DNA from: Guyanagaster necrorhizus
Lineage: Eukaryota; Basidiomycota; Agaricomycetes; Agaricales; Physalacriaceae
NCBI RefSeq assembly: GCF_019112545.1
Contig: NW_025064949.1
Coordinates: 54,211-118,210 of the forward strand
DNA length: 64,000 bases
Direction of reading: 5' to 3'
The first letter of the stretch is position 1. Each line of letters opens with the position of its first letter. Below the pieces are notes generated by a model. That model worked only from the letters and a program-made list of their open reading frames with translations, was not told the origin of the DNA and made no database searches. The translations under genes and the position numbers were made by a program. This document shows, in pieces, positions 47,201 through 59,415 of this stretch.

Positions 47201-48413
47201 AATTGATCAGATCAATGATGACCAGTTTTTTCAGCCCCTCTGACAACCTCCCTTTCAAGAATGAGCTAAAATAGGCCTGTTTACATTCATCCAAAGATAT
47301 TGCATAAGCAGCAAAGAAATTTAGTCCATACTGTCCTAGTAAAATGATAAGCAAGATCATGGGGATCAACCCAATTAATGATAGTGTGAAAATAGAGTCT
47401 TCCCTTGCCATTCTATTTTTTTCTATTTCCTGTTCTGGCACACTGGCCAACCTGACCATTACTGAAGCAATCCAGAGGCTTGGTTGCTATCAAACTATGT
47501 GATCATCTTGTAGAATTTCATCCATTGAAAGGCCATAGTCACAGTCATGATATGATAACTTCTCAGATTTAGGCAACTTCAGGAGCTTAACACATTGAAC
47601 TAAGAACAGATGAAAACATTAGTCAGAGGAAATGCAAAATACAGCAGAAGTGTACCAAAAGTTCCACTGCATTTTACTGGAGTGGCTTCTCCATTTTTGT
47701 TTAATAGCAAGTCCTTCAAGAATTCCCATCTTGTTGGGAAAATATCCAGATAAATGCATATTGAAAATTCGTCTGGATGCATGAGAAGTTACAAGCAGAA
47801 TCTGAGGCAAAGATGATGGAGATGAGAAGAATAGGTTATTAGGAATTTGAAAATTCAAATTCCTGTTAGTTGAAATATGTGGGATCATGACAGCAGGCAA
47901 TTTGACTGTGAACTTGATCTTCATCACAGTCCTCTCCTTTTATCTATAGCATGTAGTACTGATGCTGGGCATTCAACAGGTGTAATAGACTAGTTCAAAA
48001 GCAGATTGCATCAATCACATGTGACATATACCTTTGTCACCAACTCTCATCTGCTTTCAACTCTGAGACCAGTGGACCATTTTTGCACCACAGAATAGGG
48101 TGCTGATTTGGAGAACAGCTTATTGTAGTGAAGTGACTAAGATGATTAGAATTTCTGTGGCAGTATGATCAAGGTATGATATTTATTGCTGTCCTCTTCT
48201 GGTTTTCTGATATGTGGTTTTCAAAGTTAAGGACACTCTACACCAATAGTGTCAGCATCTTCTTATGCCCTCCAGAGCCTTTGCATTTTGGTGAGTACTG
48301 TGCCACAGTCTTTCTTTTTTTTCAAAGTGGCTTATTCAGTTTCTTTCATACATAATCCACTATTCCAAATTATATATATATGTTTTTATCATCAATGCAT
48401 TTCCCAGCTCCCT
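44299..48413. other. CpG-poor, gene-free except weak membrane-protein remnant
   Basis: Short frames only. On the minus strand 47459-47088 there are hydrophobic segments (LIGLIPMILLIILLGQYGLN and IDLINYAFIVSAVLWSY) that could be the remains of a polytopic membrane protein. No family can be named. Confidence 0.35.
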
Positions 48414-48860
48414 ATGCCATCAATTAGTTCTCTCAGAAAAGTTCTTGTCTCCAGTACAAATGGCTACATCGCAACATAGATTGTTTATGCCTTTTTTGAG
48501 AGAGGTCCTTCAGTGTGAGGGAAGGTGCACAGCCTAGTGAAAGGCAAGCATTTGAAGAACACCTTCAAGTCATGGCAGCTAGAAATTGTTGTGGTCAATG
48601 ACATTACCAAGATGCATGTGTATTGTTCTCTCCGATAAACAAGCCCTGACATTGAAGACAGGACAGAGCTTTTGATGAAGCAGTTCAGGGCATAGATGTG
48701 ATAGCTCATATAGCATCACCTGTGCAGTTGAGCATGAGCAACCCAATATGTCTCTGGAATCATCTTGCAATACAAGCATATTATCCATTCATATTTTATT
48801 TGTGCAACTAGGATCCTGAAAGAATTATCCTCAAGTTTATTGGGTCTCTCAATGTATCAC
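48414..48860 (+). pseudogene. GRE2-like NAD(P)-dependent reductase (extended SDR) pseudogene
   Basis: ATG 48414 opens ISSLRKVLVSSTNGYIAT. The family has TGANGYIA as the cofactor loop. After a TAG, the reading goes on IVYAFFERGPSV, a TGA at an Arg site, then KVHSLVKGKHLKNTFKSW and EIVVVNDITK. In a second frame after a probable intron comes AFDEAVQGIDVIAHIASPV (about 48676-48730), the hallmark of cinnamoyl-CoA reductase/methylglyoxal reductase-like SDRs. It ends before the catalytic YxxxK region, so the gene is both decayed and truncated. These enzymes reduce ketones or aldehydes with NADPH. Confidence 0.72.
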
Positions 48861-49188
48861 CATCTCCATGAGTTCCTTGGTACTCAATCAGGATCATATT
48901 CAGAGATGACATTATGTCATTGACAGGATAATCTCTGATTCTGCTTCTGCTGACAGTGACAGAGGCATATGCTGTGCATAAGGACAGCCATTCATGCCTA
49001 TGGACTCACCACCCCTTTCCATCAGCATGGACCACAGAGAGGAGGAAAGATTGACTTGCTTGAACTGTCCAGTGAATTTTCACCTTTCCCATCTGTTGTC
49101 ATCATATTTCCATACATTGACAGGCCTATTGATAATTTCTGGTACTTCTACTGTGATAAGCGGTGAGATCTGAGATCTTGACTGTGTA

Positions 49189-49212
49189 GTGTTGGTGTTG
49201 GTGTTGGTGTTG
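49189..49212 (+). repeat. Hexanucleotide repeat (GTGTTG)4
   Basis: Four exact copies of GTGTTG. Confidence 0.95.
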
Positions 49213-51982
49213 GTCTCAGACAGCATTATTGCTGTCCTTTTCCCTGGTAATAGTTGGGAAAACAATCTGCATCAATGAACTCCAAGGATTATATATCAAG
49301 GGTTTGAGTTGGTCCTGATCATCACAGTTGAACAAGTTCTGATGAAATAAGGAAAGTATGATATCAGATGCATGAGAGATAATCTTGATGTTGCAAATAT
49401 GAGCTCACTCATTTGGACTAACAATGATTGACTCTGTAGTGGTGTGAGGGAAATTTCATGGAAAATAGAGAGAGGAGGTTCTGTGGTTGTTATTTATCCA
49501 TGGGTACTGCCATCATCATCATCTGCAGAATACTCACATTGTAGTAAATGGCTTCATCCCTAAGGGCAGGAATAGTGTTCATGTGATCTGTAGTGACCAT
49601 GTACACTGAGTCTTTTGATAGTGCAGAGCCCATAGTTGATAAGGGAGAGAGAGGTCAAGGCTATATCATTTATAAGCACTTTTTCCTGACCTTCTGATTG
49701 ACACAGCACTGATAGATGCATAATCTGAGTCAGCAAGCTCTTTGTTGCTGAAAAATCTCACTCCTGGGATCCCATAGTATTTCTGACCCACCACTATGCA
49801 AGAATCATTCAAGCTTGATGCAATGAGCCATGCTCCAAAGAAAAAGGTTCCACTCCCATGAGTGGGTCCTTGATTTATGGCTAATTAAGTTGCCCTGCTG
49901 TACAGTCTAGCAGATGCATAATTCTGAAATCCATTGTTCACATGCCATTGGTTGACCAGTGGATGATTTGGCCCGATGTAGGCTAAAAAAAAAATACAGT
50001 TCGATTCTGTGTGTAGCAGCTATTAATGATTCGTTTCTAAGTTGATATTATCCTTTTTAATATGAATGTCCTTTTTAAAAAAAAGTTCTTCAAAGGGCCA
50101 AGGGGTGGGATTACTCAGTGACAAACATACTAAGTTTCAAAGCAGTTAGGGTTATCACAAGTGCAAGGGGGAGTGTCTGCTCATGAGTAGCTCTACCATC
50201 AAAATCCCACCTTATCCAAAGCTTACTGCCACAACATAATGAATCTGTGCAGTTCCAACTGGATCACTTAAATTGCTTTGACCTTGTGTTATTACAAGGC
50301 TACTGACAAAAGCAAAGGAGAACTCTTGTGTCAAATCAAATACATAGGCCATCATAGAAGTACTATAAGGACCAAAATGTGAGTATATTTCCACAGTCAT
50401 TGAGTGCCTCTTTTATGAACAAATGAAACAAAGAGGACCTGCAGATAATGACAGAGTGGGAAACTAACTTGTCAGATATCTTGAGGTTATAGTGATACCA
50501 AGATAATATACTACCATGGCTCTTTATTCTTTATATAATAATAACAGCTCTGCAGGTCCCAAATATATAGTACTTAGACTGAGCATCACAATCTCCCCAC
50601 AGAAGAATTTGCAGTCCAAATTTCCCAAGCATCCAGCATAGAACTCAAAATTGTGTTCTTGATACCAATACACCAATCCCAGTGGTGCATCCAGTTACCC
50701 AGATTATACTCAACATTCCCAAGAGAGACATCATGCCCACATCCCAAACACACCACCTTGTCTCATTTGACCCTGTCTGCATTAACCCAAGGCTCACACC
50801 TGAGGAAAAGTCTTGGTCATGTAGCTTCCCTGTCGAGCTTATCCCACTTGTAAATCTTTTTCCTGAAAGTAAAGACAGGATCCCTGGAATAGATGCACCT
50901 GCCCATGAAATAACAAGAATGGAAGCCTGCCTTTGGAATGAATCAGCAGTCAATCTGGTTCAAAGAGCAAAAGCAGCTCACCAGATTTCATTAGTTTTCA
51001 GCTCTTAGCTCAGACATGCCTGTAGTCAGGGCCATTCATGATATTTCATAGTAGAGTCATCATGGTTGAAAGTCAAGATGATAGTAATGGTTGCTGTATA
51101 CTCCTGTTTGCCTGATCACCACAAGAATTCTGAATCTCAGGCTGCCCACTATGAAATTCTTGCCAATGCCATCACAAGTTCTCTGGTTTCCCAAGCTCAG
51201 AAACTTTTATTTTATGATCCACCAGGATCAGAAACCACCAATCCCTGGGCCCTGTTCCTCTTTTCACCTTTCATTAATCCTGTGGATATCCCTTTCTATG
51301 TTTTCTCCTTGACTCCACCCAAACAACAACATCAGTCTGATAATTTTTCTGCTTTATCCTCCTCTCAGATAGCCAAAAACCAAGTTCTGTACTCAATGCT
51401 TTATCTATCTGTACTAAACTAGATTGTGCTCTATGTTATATGTCATGAAGACATCCATACTTGGGGCCAAGAGGACTCTATTGTTCCACACAAAAATCCA
51501 TAACCCATCAAGATGGAATCTTTTGCAGACTATACCAACCAGTGAGTGTATTGAAGAAACTCTGTGCTGACAATCTCAACTTCAAAGGGCAGATCTTTGT
51601 CCCCTATGGTGTGCTGCACTCTCACTAGCTTGGTGATCATTGATAGGTATAAAAATGCCTTACTATGGCATAGATCCATCTTGTACTCCTCCACCTGACC
51701 ACACAAACATCATCTGCTCCTGTTCCCAATCCAAATACCCATCTTACTGATCTTGAAAGTGCCTGTGGTTTGCACAATAAATAAATCATGACTAGGGCCA
51801 GAGTCATCACATTCAAGTACAGGCATCATTCTAGGCCAGATATGAAGAGATCTGCTTTTCACATTTGATGAAATGTGAAATGGAGTGACAGCCAATGATG
51901 TTGAAATGTAGAGCACTAAATGAAATGATGCAAAATCCTAAGTTTCTGCAGCTACACTTCTCCCTTGAAGCTTGAAGCTTGA
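49213..51982. other. CpG-poor, no recognisable gene
   Basis: Several frames of about 100 codons (50645-50953 minus, 50682-51008 plus, 51066-51422 plus) overlap on opposite strands, and none shows a domain. I call none. Confidence 0.35.
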
Positions 51983-52249
51983 ATGTGCTCCAACATCCTT
52001 CCAGTCTTGGCTCTCCTCCTCTCCACTTTTGCCTTAGCCTCTGCCTCCACCAGAAAAACACTTTGTGTGCTTGGCAAGACCTATTGTGGTTGGGAGGACC
52101 TCTGTATCAGCCATAATGGATGCAAATCCTGCAGCCCAACAGGCAAAACATGGGATAATGGGTTCACAGAATTCATGTGCAGTATGTGTGCTGTTTCCAA
52201 GTGTCTGTGTTCAGAAAAGCTGAATCCAAGTGCTCTAGAGCAATGCTAA
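51983..52249 (+). CDS. Small secreted cysteine-rich protein
   Basis: An uninterrupted 88-codon frame from ATG 51983 to TAA 52247-52249. Residues 1-21 form a signal peptide (hydrophobic LPVLALLLSTFALASA, likely cleaved before STRKT). The mature part of about 67 residues contains ten Cys, including paired CKSC, CSMC and CLC and a Cys as the last residue, suggesting five disulphides. It has no membrane helix or anchor. In fungi this profile fits extracellular effectors, antimicrobial peptides or hydrophobin-like surface proteins, but the spacing does not match the hydrophobin CC pattern. It lies alone in a decayed zone and has no CG in its coding sequence, yet it is intact. Confidence 0.7.
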   Translation: MCSNILPVLALLLSTFALASASTRKTLCVLGKTYCGWEDLCISHNGCKSCSPTGKTWDNGFTEFMCSMCAVSKCLCSEKLNPSALEQC

Positions 52250-54172
52250 TCTCCCATACACTTGGCTATTCATTTGAAAGCTTAACCATGTGTTATCAAT
52301 ATCAGTTACCCCTTGATAGTCACCAGCACCTAAAAAAGTAAAATTATTTTCTACAATTGTCTGTCTTCTTTCTTTTTCTGCCATAAAGTAAGAAAATGGT
52401 TCTGAAAACCTGTACACTAGTCTTACATAGCCACTCCAATCTCATATATAAATGATTGTACTAGCCATGAAATGACTACTCTTGACTTATCAATTTTCAT
52501 TCTGTGAATCTGAGACTCACACTTAGCACTTTCTGACTCTGATCCTCCCCAGATAATTACTAGACCGATCTGAATACATTTGACTTACTTCACATCTCAA
52601 CTACCTTCCTTGGTAAACATACTCACCTCTACTATGACTACTAGGCTACATACACTTTACCATGCTAACTCTCATATTCATAACACCATGCATAAAAATT
52701 CAATAAGAAATCTTAAATAAATCCTCTTTGTATTCCAGAGTCATATGACACCAAATTGCATCAGAATTTACATTTTGTGACACCACTGTTCCACAAAATA
52801 ATCCCCATGGATACCATACAGAATACAAGCAGAAATGCTGCTGCAGAGAACAAAAAAAAAAAAAACCATGACAAGTCCTATTCACAGCCACAACCATACT
52901 ATCTGAGAATAACTCCCAAAAAGACCCAACAAACATCCCCACAACCTGTTCCTCAGTGTCCTCCAGTAAGAATGAAAAAAACACATACAATGCTCATTAC
53001 CCAGGAATGACTGCTTCCAGTGTGACAAACAGCTGGCTAAGCATTATGCCAATAACAGTCCCAAGGTCATCAGTCCTTGTGTGGTAGCATTAATATCCTA
53101 CTATGGTTTGTTAGCCATGACAATGAGTGCATGGGTGTGTATACCAGCAGGGAGCACAGCATTATCACTGCCTGAAAATTGCTTTACTCTGGGTGAAAGT
53201 GACCATAATGTTTGTCCCCTAAATATTGGTCTCTTCTCCCTCTGCCTGTGAGTCATTGACAAAATATATGAGGATGAGGGAAAGGGCCTACCAAAAAAAA
53301 AAAAGTCTACAAATCCAATAGCAGGACTTACTTGGTTGTATGGGTGCAAATTACAGGTTGATTTCAAACTCCCCTCTCCCCCAGGGATGATTATCCAGGT
53401 CCCTCCATAATCTATTCAAGGGAACACCAGCTATACCTAGATGTGTCACATTGCTTTTGGTCACTACTGCTGAAGAGCAGCCCATTCTTTTTTCCACAAA
53501 GGACTGACTCCTGGAATATTCAGTTATTCTCTGACAAGAACACTGCATGCATTAACAGAGATCACCTGACTGCCCTATTCCATTCTATGTATCTTCCTTT
53601 ATGGATTCTGCTGTAGGCCATATCCTCTCAGTATATGACTGACCATTGGTTTCAAGGTCTATCTTACAATCGAATTACTGGGAAATGGCATCACTGCGAT
53701 CACAATCATCATTAAACTGCCTCACCTTAGTAAAAGAGCAACGTCTCTGCCAGAGCAGTTGGTATACAGTGTGTTGAGATCTTATATGACCTAGTCGATG
53801 CTAAACTTCACTGCACAGGCTGCAGATAACTCTTACAATAGTCCTCTGTGGACTTTGCTCGATTCGCCTTGAGCTCAGCTATGCTCAGGACTTCAGACAG
53901 CGGATATATGCAGATCAGGCTGCCTCTATTCACAACCCAGAACATTTTCCCGCTAACAAAAGGATCCAGTTGGCTGCTGTCGAGCTTCAGTTCTCTGAGG
54001 TCAGCCCCCTATTAAGATAACCAAAACAGACAGTGTATTCATGTATGCATACATCTTTTAGCCTTCTCACTGTTGTGTATAGATACTTTGAGACTGGAAA
54101 AGATGTTGAACGATGATGACCAAGTTCTAGCGTGGTTTCTGTAGTCTCTCATAGCAAATTGACATATTTTTA
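52250..54172. other. End of the CpG-poor zone
   Basis: No gene seen. CG dinucleotides return from about 53670. Several A-runs occur (52852-52864, 53293-53304). Confidence 0.45.
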
Positions 54173-54652
54173 TCATGAAATCTCCCAGCCTTCCATTCTC
54201 TTCGCCTCCTGTACAACCTTGGGGTCATGAAGACCACATGCCCATCTCATGTGGATACCAATTTCGTTTAACCATCCCGAGATGATCATGAGCCGCAACC
54301 ATAGCAGCATCAGGCTAACCTCCTGATGCGCTGCTGTACCACAATTGTTTGTCCAAAGCTCATCTTCAAAAGGTCTTTTGAGTAGTTGAGATGTCCATAT
54401 GATGTTGATGCATGTAGGGACGTGGTATATTGTCACTTGGAGCATATTCCTTGGACCCAAACAAGCACTGGATTGGGTTTTTTTTGGCAAGCCGAGGTTT
54501 TTAGTAAGGTGATTGAAATTTCAATCAATACTGCATCCCCACAGGGGGTTACATTCATACGCATCAATCCCTATATGAACGGCCCAAATCACGAGGTGTC
54601 AATGTGGCGTGCAGTTAGGGACTGAAACCATCGATGATCAACTTGATATCGA

Positions 54653-55178
54653 TCACTCAAAATGAATACGCACCCATTCATCATTGAGGGAGCGAAGCAG
54701 CTGCAAGGTTGAAGCACGAAGACGTAGCTGGTACAATGTGTCAAGATCTTTCAGTACCACCATAGTTTTTGCATCTCTTTTTGCAAAAGCCCTGGCTTTC
54801 GTCTCTGCAAAGACTTCCATGGAGTTGATATCTCCTGTCATTCCATATTCATTTGCCAGCTGTGCCTCTAGCCGTTCAAGGGGGAGAATGTTTCTTGCCA
54901 GTTCTTCAACTTCATCTGTAGGAACTGGCTAGATGGAAATTAATAATAATCAAAGGCCCGAGATGAAGAATCAGTATGCACGCACCTCAGTTCTATGTTC
55001 AATTGACGGATATTGTGTTGCAATCTGTTGGCTTTGATGAACCTAGAGAATAAGTTGTTAATGGTGCACATAGGAGAGGAAAAAGATAATCTGTTATGGT
55101 ATGTACACTATACAGAATTTCACCCAGTTTATTCTTGACTGCAAAGTAAATTGCTTTCAGTAGAGTTAACAGCTGCAT
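54653..55178 (-). CDS. Small hypothetical protein, three exons
   Basis: Minus strand, exons 55178-55107, 55042-54986 and 54928-54653, with introns of 64 and 57 bases (GTACAT...CTAG and GTGCGT...CTAG). All junctions keep phase. The product is 134 residues from ATG 55178. A hydrophobic start MQLLTLLKAIYFAV might be a weak signal or the end of a helix. The rest is acidic and helical (DEVEELARNILPLERLEAQL, LRLRASTLQLLRSLNDEW) and could form a coiled coil. No family is recognised, and an earlier exon is possible. A second minus frame at 54490-54173 follows without an assigned function. Confidence 0.5.
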
Positions 55179-55189
55179 AATTGACAAAT

Positions 55190-55949
55190 TGGTTCAAATG
55201 ATTGAGTTCCCATTACCACCAAGGCTTATAAACGACAGCACTGTAGTCTTGGTGGGAATTGTGATGGCCATGCTTGTGCTGCTAGTTATGTTTATGAGTC
55301 AAAGTCTCTTCACCTAGTGAAACGGTGTCAGTGAATGTTGGAGAATAACAACGAGGTAGTTTGATCTGTCTCTGTGTTAAGTATGTGTAAGTTAACCGCT
55401 AGTAAACAGCTCTACTCCGGCTCCAAAGCCATGTGTCAATACAACTTTGGTGGAAACTGCTGTAATGCTGTACTGAATAGATGTGCTCGAAGTATATATG
55501 AACACTTCTACACTGATATGAGGGCACATAAGAGGCTTCAAGTGCTTTGATTCATTAAAATTATTATTAGACTAGTATCCTATACAGAGCTTGTGGTCAT
55601 CTGTATGGACTACTGTGCATGGCGATGGTGTTGTAAATGTAAAGAATCCTACTGAAAAGAGGTCTTCAACCCAACAACAGAGCACAATCAGCATATTTTA
55701 ACTAGCCAGAGTGTGAAGAGTGAAAGACATGACAGTGAGGTAAAAATCAACAGTTAATAAGTGAAAGGGCCGCAAATGATACATATGCAGTTATTAGAAG
55801 CTTTATATATTCGGTCTTTAAAGAATCCATTGCACAGCGGTGTACAGGCATAGCCTCAGGTCAGTTGTGATATCGCACAGCTGTGGACACATGCATAGAA
55901 TGCTCTATTATGAGAAAATGATAAGTCCCGAATGCTATCCATAATTATT
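55190..55949. other. Intergenic, contains the missing end of the reductase gene
   Basis: No remains of the N-terminal half of the aldo/keto reductase are visible here, so the truncation point lies at about 55950. Confidence 0.4.
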
Positions 55950-56725
55950 TCATTACCATTGTGAATCGAACTAGTGGAGGGCAGGGCGTCGTTGTATCTA
56001 ATCAAGTTCAGGTAATACCCCTTCGGCCGGCAGATTTGAGCTGTAAACCATTTATGTTGCTCTTTACAGTTTTCGTTGATTGATACATGCCCTCTTCATG
56101 GCATGTCGGATGTCTGTGACAAACACGGCCTGAAGCTCTTAACATATGGAACCGTGGTGAGCATCTTCTTGATCTCTGTTTCGTTGTCGTGATAGCTTTG
56201 TTAAATTCAGTGTGGCGGTTTCCTCGCCGACAAGTGGCTTAATCAGCCAGAGCCAGATTCTTACGCTGGCAATCTTACGCCCTCTCAACGAAAGGTACCA
56301 TCTTTTTTCGCGCTTCTACCCACAGGCTCACCCCGTCCATTGAAATATAGTACCTCGACATGATTGTGAAGGCATGGGGTGACTGGTCGCTATTCCAGTC
56401 GCTTCTCTCAGTACTGCGTATCATCGGTGATCGCCATGGAGGTGTCAGTATCACCAATGTGGCCACTCGCTGGGTATTAGATTATCAGTTTGTTGGAGCT
56501 GTGATCATCGGTAACTGATGTTCTTCCGATTACCCTTTCATCCGCTCTCAGGTCCAACTTCCAGGGGCGCGTTTGGGTCTTTCCGAACATTCTGTGGACA
56601 ACAGCCGTGTCTTCGAATTCAATTTGACTGAAGAGGATCGCACGGCCATCGATGTCGTCTTGGAGCGTTCAAATGGCCGTCGGATGATTACTACAATTGG
56701 TGACTGCGGGGCTGAATATTGTTAA
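55950..56725 (+). pseudogene. Aldo/keto reductase, C-terminal half only
   Basis: Five exon pieces join in phase: up to 56011, 56070-56156, 56211-56294, 56351-56510 and 56565-56725. They read GVVVSNQVQ-FSLID, LKLLTYGTV-CGGFLADKW, MIVKAWGDWSLFQSLLSVLR, VSITNVATRWVLDY, IG-ARLGLSEH and DCGAEYC. This is the second half of a fungal AKR-fold NAD(P)H oxidoreductase, including the GxRLGLSEH cofactor-binding segment. The catalytic Tyr/Lys/Asp/His part of the barrel is absent upstream, with the frame lost before about 55950. No internal lesion is seen, so the truncation is either recent or the 5' exons lie elsewhere. Confidence 0.82.
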
Positions 56726-57426
56726 GATAGATATTCTCTTGTCGCTCTGATTTTTTTAATAGAACGATTGATACTTGATATCGGATTTACCTTAACGTCT
56801 TCTTTGACCTGTGAAAATCGTTGCCCTGAGGACTCCCCTATGCGGAGCATTTATATATTGCTCGTCATATGGTATTCATTTTTAAAGGCCGCGAATGACT
56901 TATCAGGTACGAAACTGCATGGGAATCTATAACGAAAGATCAGAACTCCCACATATCCTGAAACGTTTCGGGATTTGATTGAACTCCACGTCCTCCAGAT
57001 GTATAAGAGCCGAACCCAGTCTAGCTATTTCAACCCTATATAAAGGCCTGTGGTTTAGAACCCCCGTGCCCCTTTCACCCACAGATGTTATGTGTAACCA
57101 CTTCCTTCGACTCGTTTTAAAGAATATTTTTGATGCGATTCTGAAGCAGATATTTAATGGATACTGTACACACCTGATGCGCAAACTGATTTTGCTAGAC
57201 AACAAAGATCGGATTATCGGCTCTCTATATGAACCTCGCAATTCCCTGAATATATACTTCCTGTCCGATAGAGGTCACTATTAACCAAACTAGGAATCAT
57301 TCTCCTAGACCTGCCGATTTCAATTTCTAATTCGAAGCTGTATTCTTTTAAATGTGTTCCGATCTCAAGTTCATGATATCTTCAGAAGGTTTCTATTTTA
57401 TGACAAAATCGAGCCTGTCAGGTAAG
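56726..57426. other. Intergenic
   Basis: Overlapping frames on both strands at 56927-57284 mirror each other, and neither shows a domain. Confidence 0.4.
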
Positions 57427-57850
57427 ATGTCCGATGATTATCCGACAGGCGTCGTTGCAGAAAAAGGCGGTGATGGCCAAAGCGGGCCATCAAATTTCGG
57501 AAATAGCACTGAACTTCATCCCCGACGTGCGTACCTAAGGCTACAGCATCACTATGCATGACAAACCGCTATGATGTAGTATTCTTCCGCTGATTTTCAG
57601 CATCTATGTTATCTTTTGCTGTGATTACTACTGCATCGATGCATATAAACAGCTTCAGAATTGCCATTCACGCATCGAAGTCTGGAAAACATTGCACCAT
57701 GCGTCTACGGCCCTTTTTTTCCCCTTTACTCGGCTGCGCAGCCCCTTCTTGCTGGATATTGGCAATTGTATATGGTATCGAGTTTGCCCAAACATTGGAT
57801 GTGCGGGATTCAAAGAGCTCATTTCAATGTTCCAGAGATTGTGTTCTTGA
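57427..57850 (+). CDS. Possible small two-exon gene, unknown
   Basis: ATG 57427 (MSDDYPTGVVAEKGGDGQSG) to 57530, a GTACCT...TTTCAG intron (57531-57600), then 57601-57850 in phase, ending at TGA 57848-57850. The product is 117 residues. The second exon is rich in Cys and aromatic residues (FCCDYYCIDAYKQLQNC). It could be the first part of a longer, damaged gene. Confidence 0.35.
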
Positions 57851-58007
57851 CTCATTGATCGGACCCTCATAGACTGCTTCTTGCTTCTTCTCTCATGGAC
57901 CCGGCATTTTCTTCGCAAAGTTTTCTATCGCATCTCACCAGCTATTTTTGTGAAAGAGGGAGAACAACGAGTGCTTTCTCCAAGTTATTCCAGAGAATTG
58001 GTTCCCG

Positions 58008-59246
58008 ATGTCCCATTTGAATTCTGTGATCTCGAACGGTGAAGGTATTGACGAAGTGAGTCTCCCGATCGCCGTGATGCTCATTCTTACTCGGTTGTAT
58101 GTTCAGCTTTTCTCAAACTCCACTGTTCAGCCAAATATAAAGATAGACGCAGTGAAAGCATTACCGGTATCTAATTTGTCTAGAAAGAAAGCAGAAGTCC
58201 ATTTGTATAAGAAGGAATGCATTGTAAGTTTCAGTCTCGACTCATTCGCTCTCTAATATTGTGTGCAAGAAAATATGGAATAGAGAGAAGAAGAGGCTTG
58301 GGTATCGACCATGGAATGGTAACGAAACTTGGGACAAATACTCGTACGAAGCCTTGGTCCCTCTCAAAGAGGCATTGTTGAAGGAGAACGACCAAATTAT
58401 TTACGCGGCGAGAGCTATGACCAATGGTGAATTCAAACAACTATTGTATCTGGAGTACCCATGGGTACAGGCCTTAGAAAAAAGTGTGAAACCACATAGT
58501 CGAACGAATAGGCCTGTAGATATCAGTGATTGGTCTCTCAAGGCTCCGACGTTCGACGAAGCAGTACGTCATCCGTACATTTACGTTTTATTGCTAAGCA
58601 TGTCCTACAATGTTAGAAATGCCAGATAGCAGGAATCCGCTGCGAAGCAAAAGCGATTGGGGTGCCGATTAACTCCCCAGAAGGACGCAAAAGGTACAAG
58701 GGACTTCGCTGCAAATACTGCATCGCTTCTCGATCTAGGGATTGTGATGCAGGAATGCAATGTTGGAATAACTCCTCGTCGAGACGAGTGCCACACACAC
58801 ATTCCACCAAATGGAAACGTGAGAAGGAAGAGAAAGCAGGAGAGGAAGAGACACGTACCAACCAAAGAATGCGTGGTCCTAAATTTCTCCGTGACGATGA
58901 TTCTGGCGAACTACCACTTTCCGCTTCACAAGAGAGTACTTTGACAATACATAATAGAATCCCAGCCTCTGTCTCCATAATCGACCAATTACTGGATGAT
59001 ATCAAAGGAGGTTACCATTCTCTTGCCGAGGAGATGCAAGCCGAACGTACAAGGCTCGCTGCAGAGGTCGAATCAATGAAAAGACAACTGTCGGATTCGA
59101 ATGATGAAATGAAGACGATCAAACGAGAGCTTGCGGAAAGCAGGAGATCGGAAGTAGAGGCTAGAGAGGACTGTCGAATAATGGAGGAGAGACTTTCGAT
59201 GATGAAAAAAATGGCTGATAAAGCGGAAACGGCGCTTGCGAGTTAG
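58008..59246 (+). CDS. Hypothetical coiled-coil protein with a Cys-rich segment
   Basis: Four exons join in phase: 58008-58055, 58107-58223, 58270-58563 and 58626-59246. The introns are 51, 46 and 62 bases with GTGAGT, GTAAGT and GTACGT donors. The product is 359 residues. The middle part is acidic and aromatic (NGEFKQLLYLEYPWVQALEK). Residues about 165-190 hold RCKYCIASRSRDCDAGMQC, a possible zinc-binding Cys cluster (C-X2-C-X8-C-X4-C). A basic Ser/Arg/Lys region follows. The last 80 residues are a predicted coiled coil (LAEEMQAERTRLAAEVESMK through ADKAETALAS). The layout suggests a DNA- or RNA-binding dimer, but this is inference and no family is recognised. Confidence 0.72.
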
Positions 59247-59415
59247 AGGACCCCATGAAAGAGCTGTTTGCGACAGCGGGGGGACTGTGATATTCTATGG
59301 TAGCGACAGAATGCTGTGAAAGTAATCCTAACCAAGTGTCAATGGCAGAAATGATGACGTCTGATTACGAAGAGACTGTAACACACGACAGATAAATTAA
59401 GCCCATCGCAGCGAT
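59247..59415. other. Short convergent intergenic stretch
   Basis: Shared 3' region between the two tail-to-tail genes. No terminator signature is readable in a fungal gene. Confidence 0.4.

Noticed and set aside
49985..50025. AGTTCGATTCT as a tRNA B box
   Set aside because: No matching A box or stems upstream.
50645..51422. Three overlapping frames of about 100-118 codons on both strands
   Set aside because: They lie opposite each other in CG-poor, stop-poor sequence and show no domain or splice support.
56927..57284. Opposed frames of about 100 codons
   Set aside because: Mirror frames with no domain. Neither is preferred.
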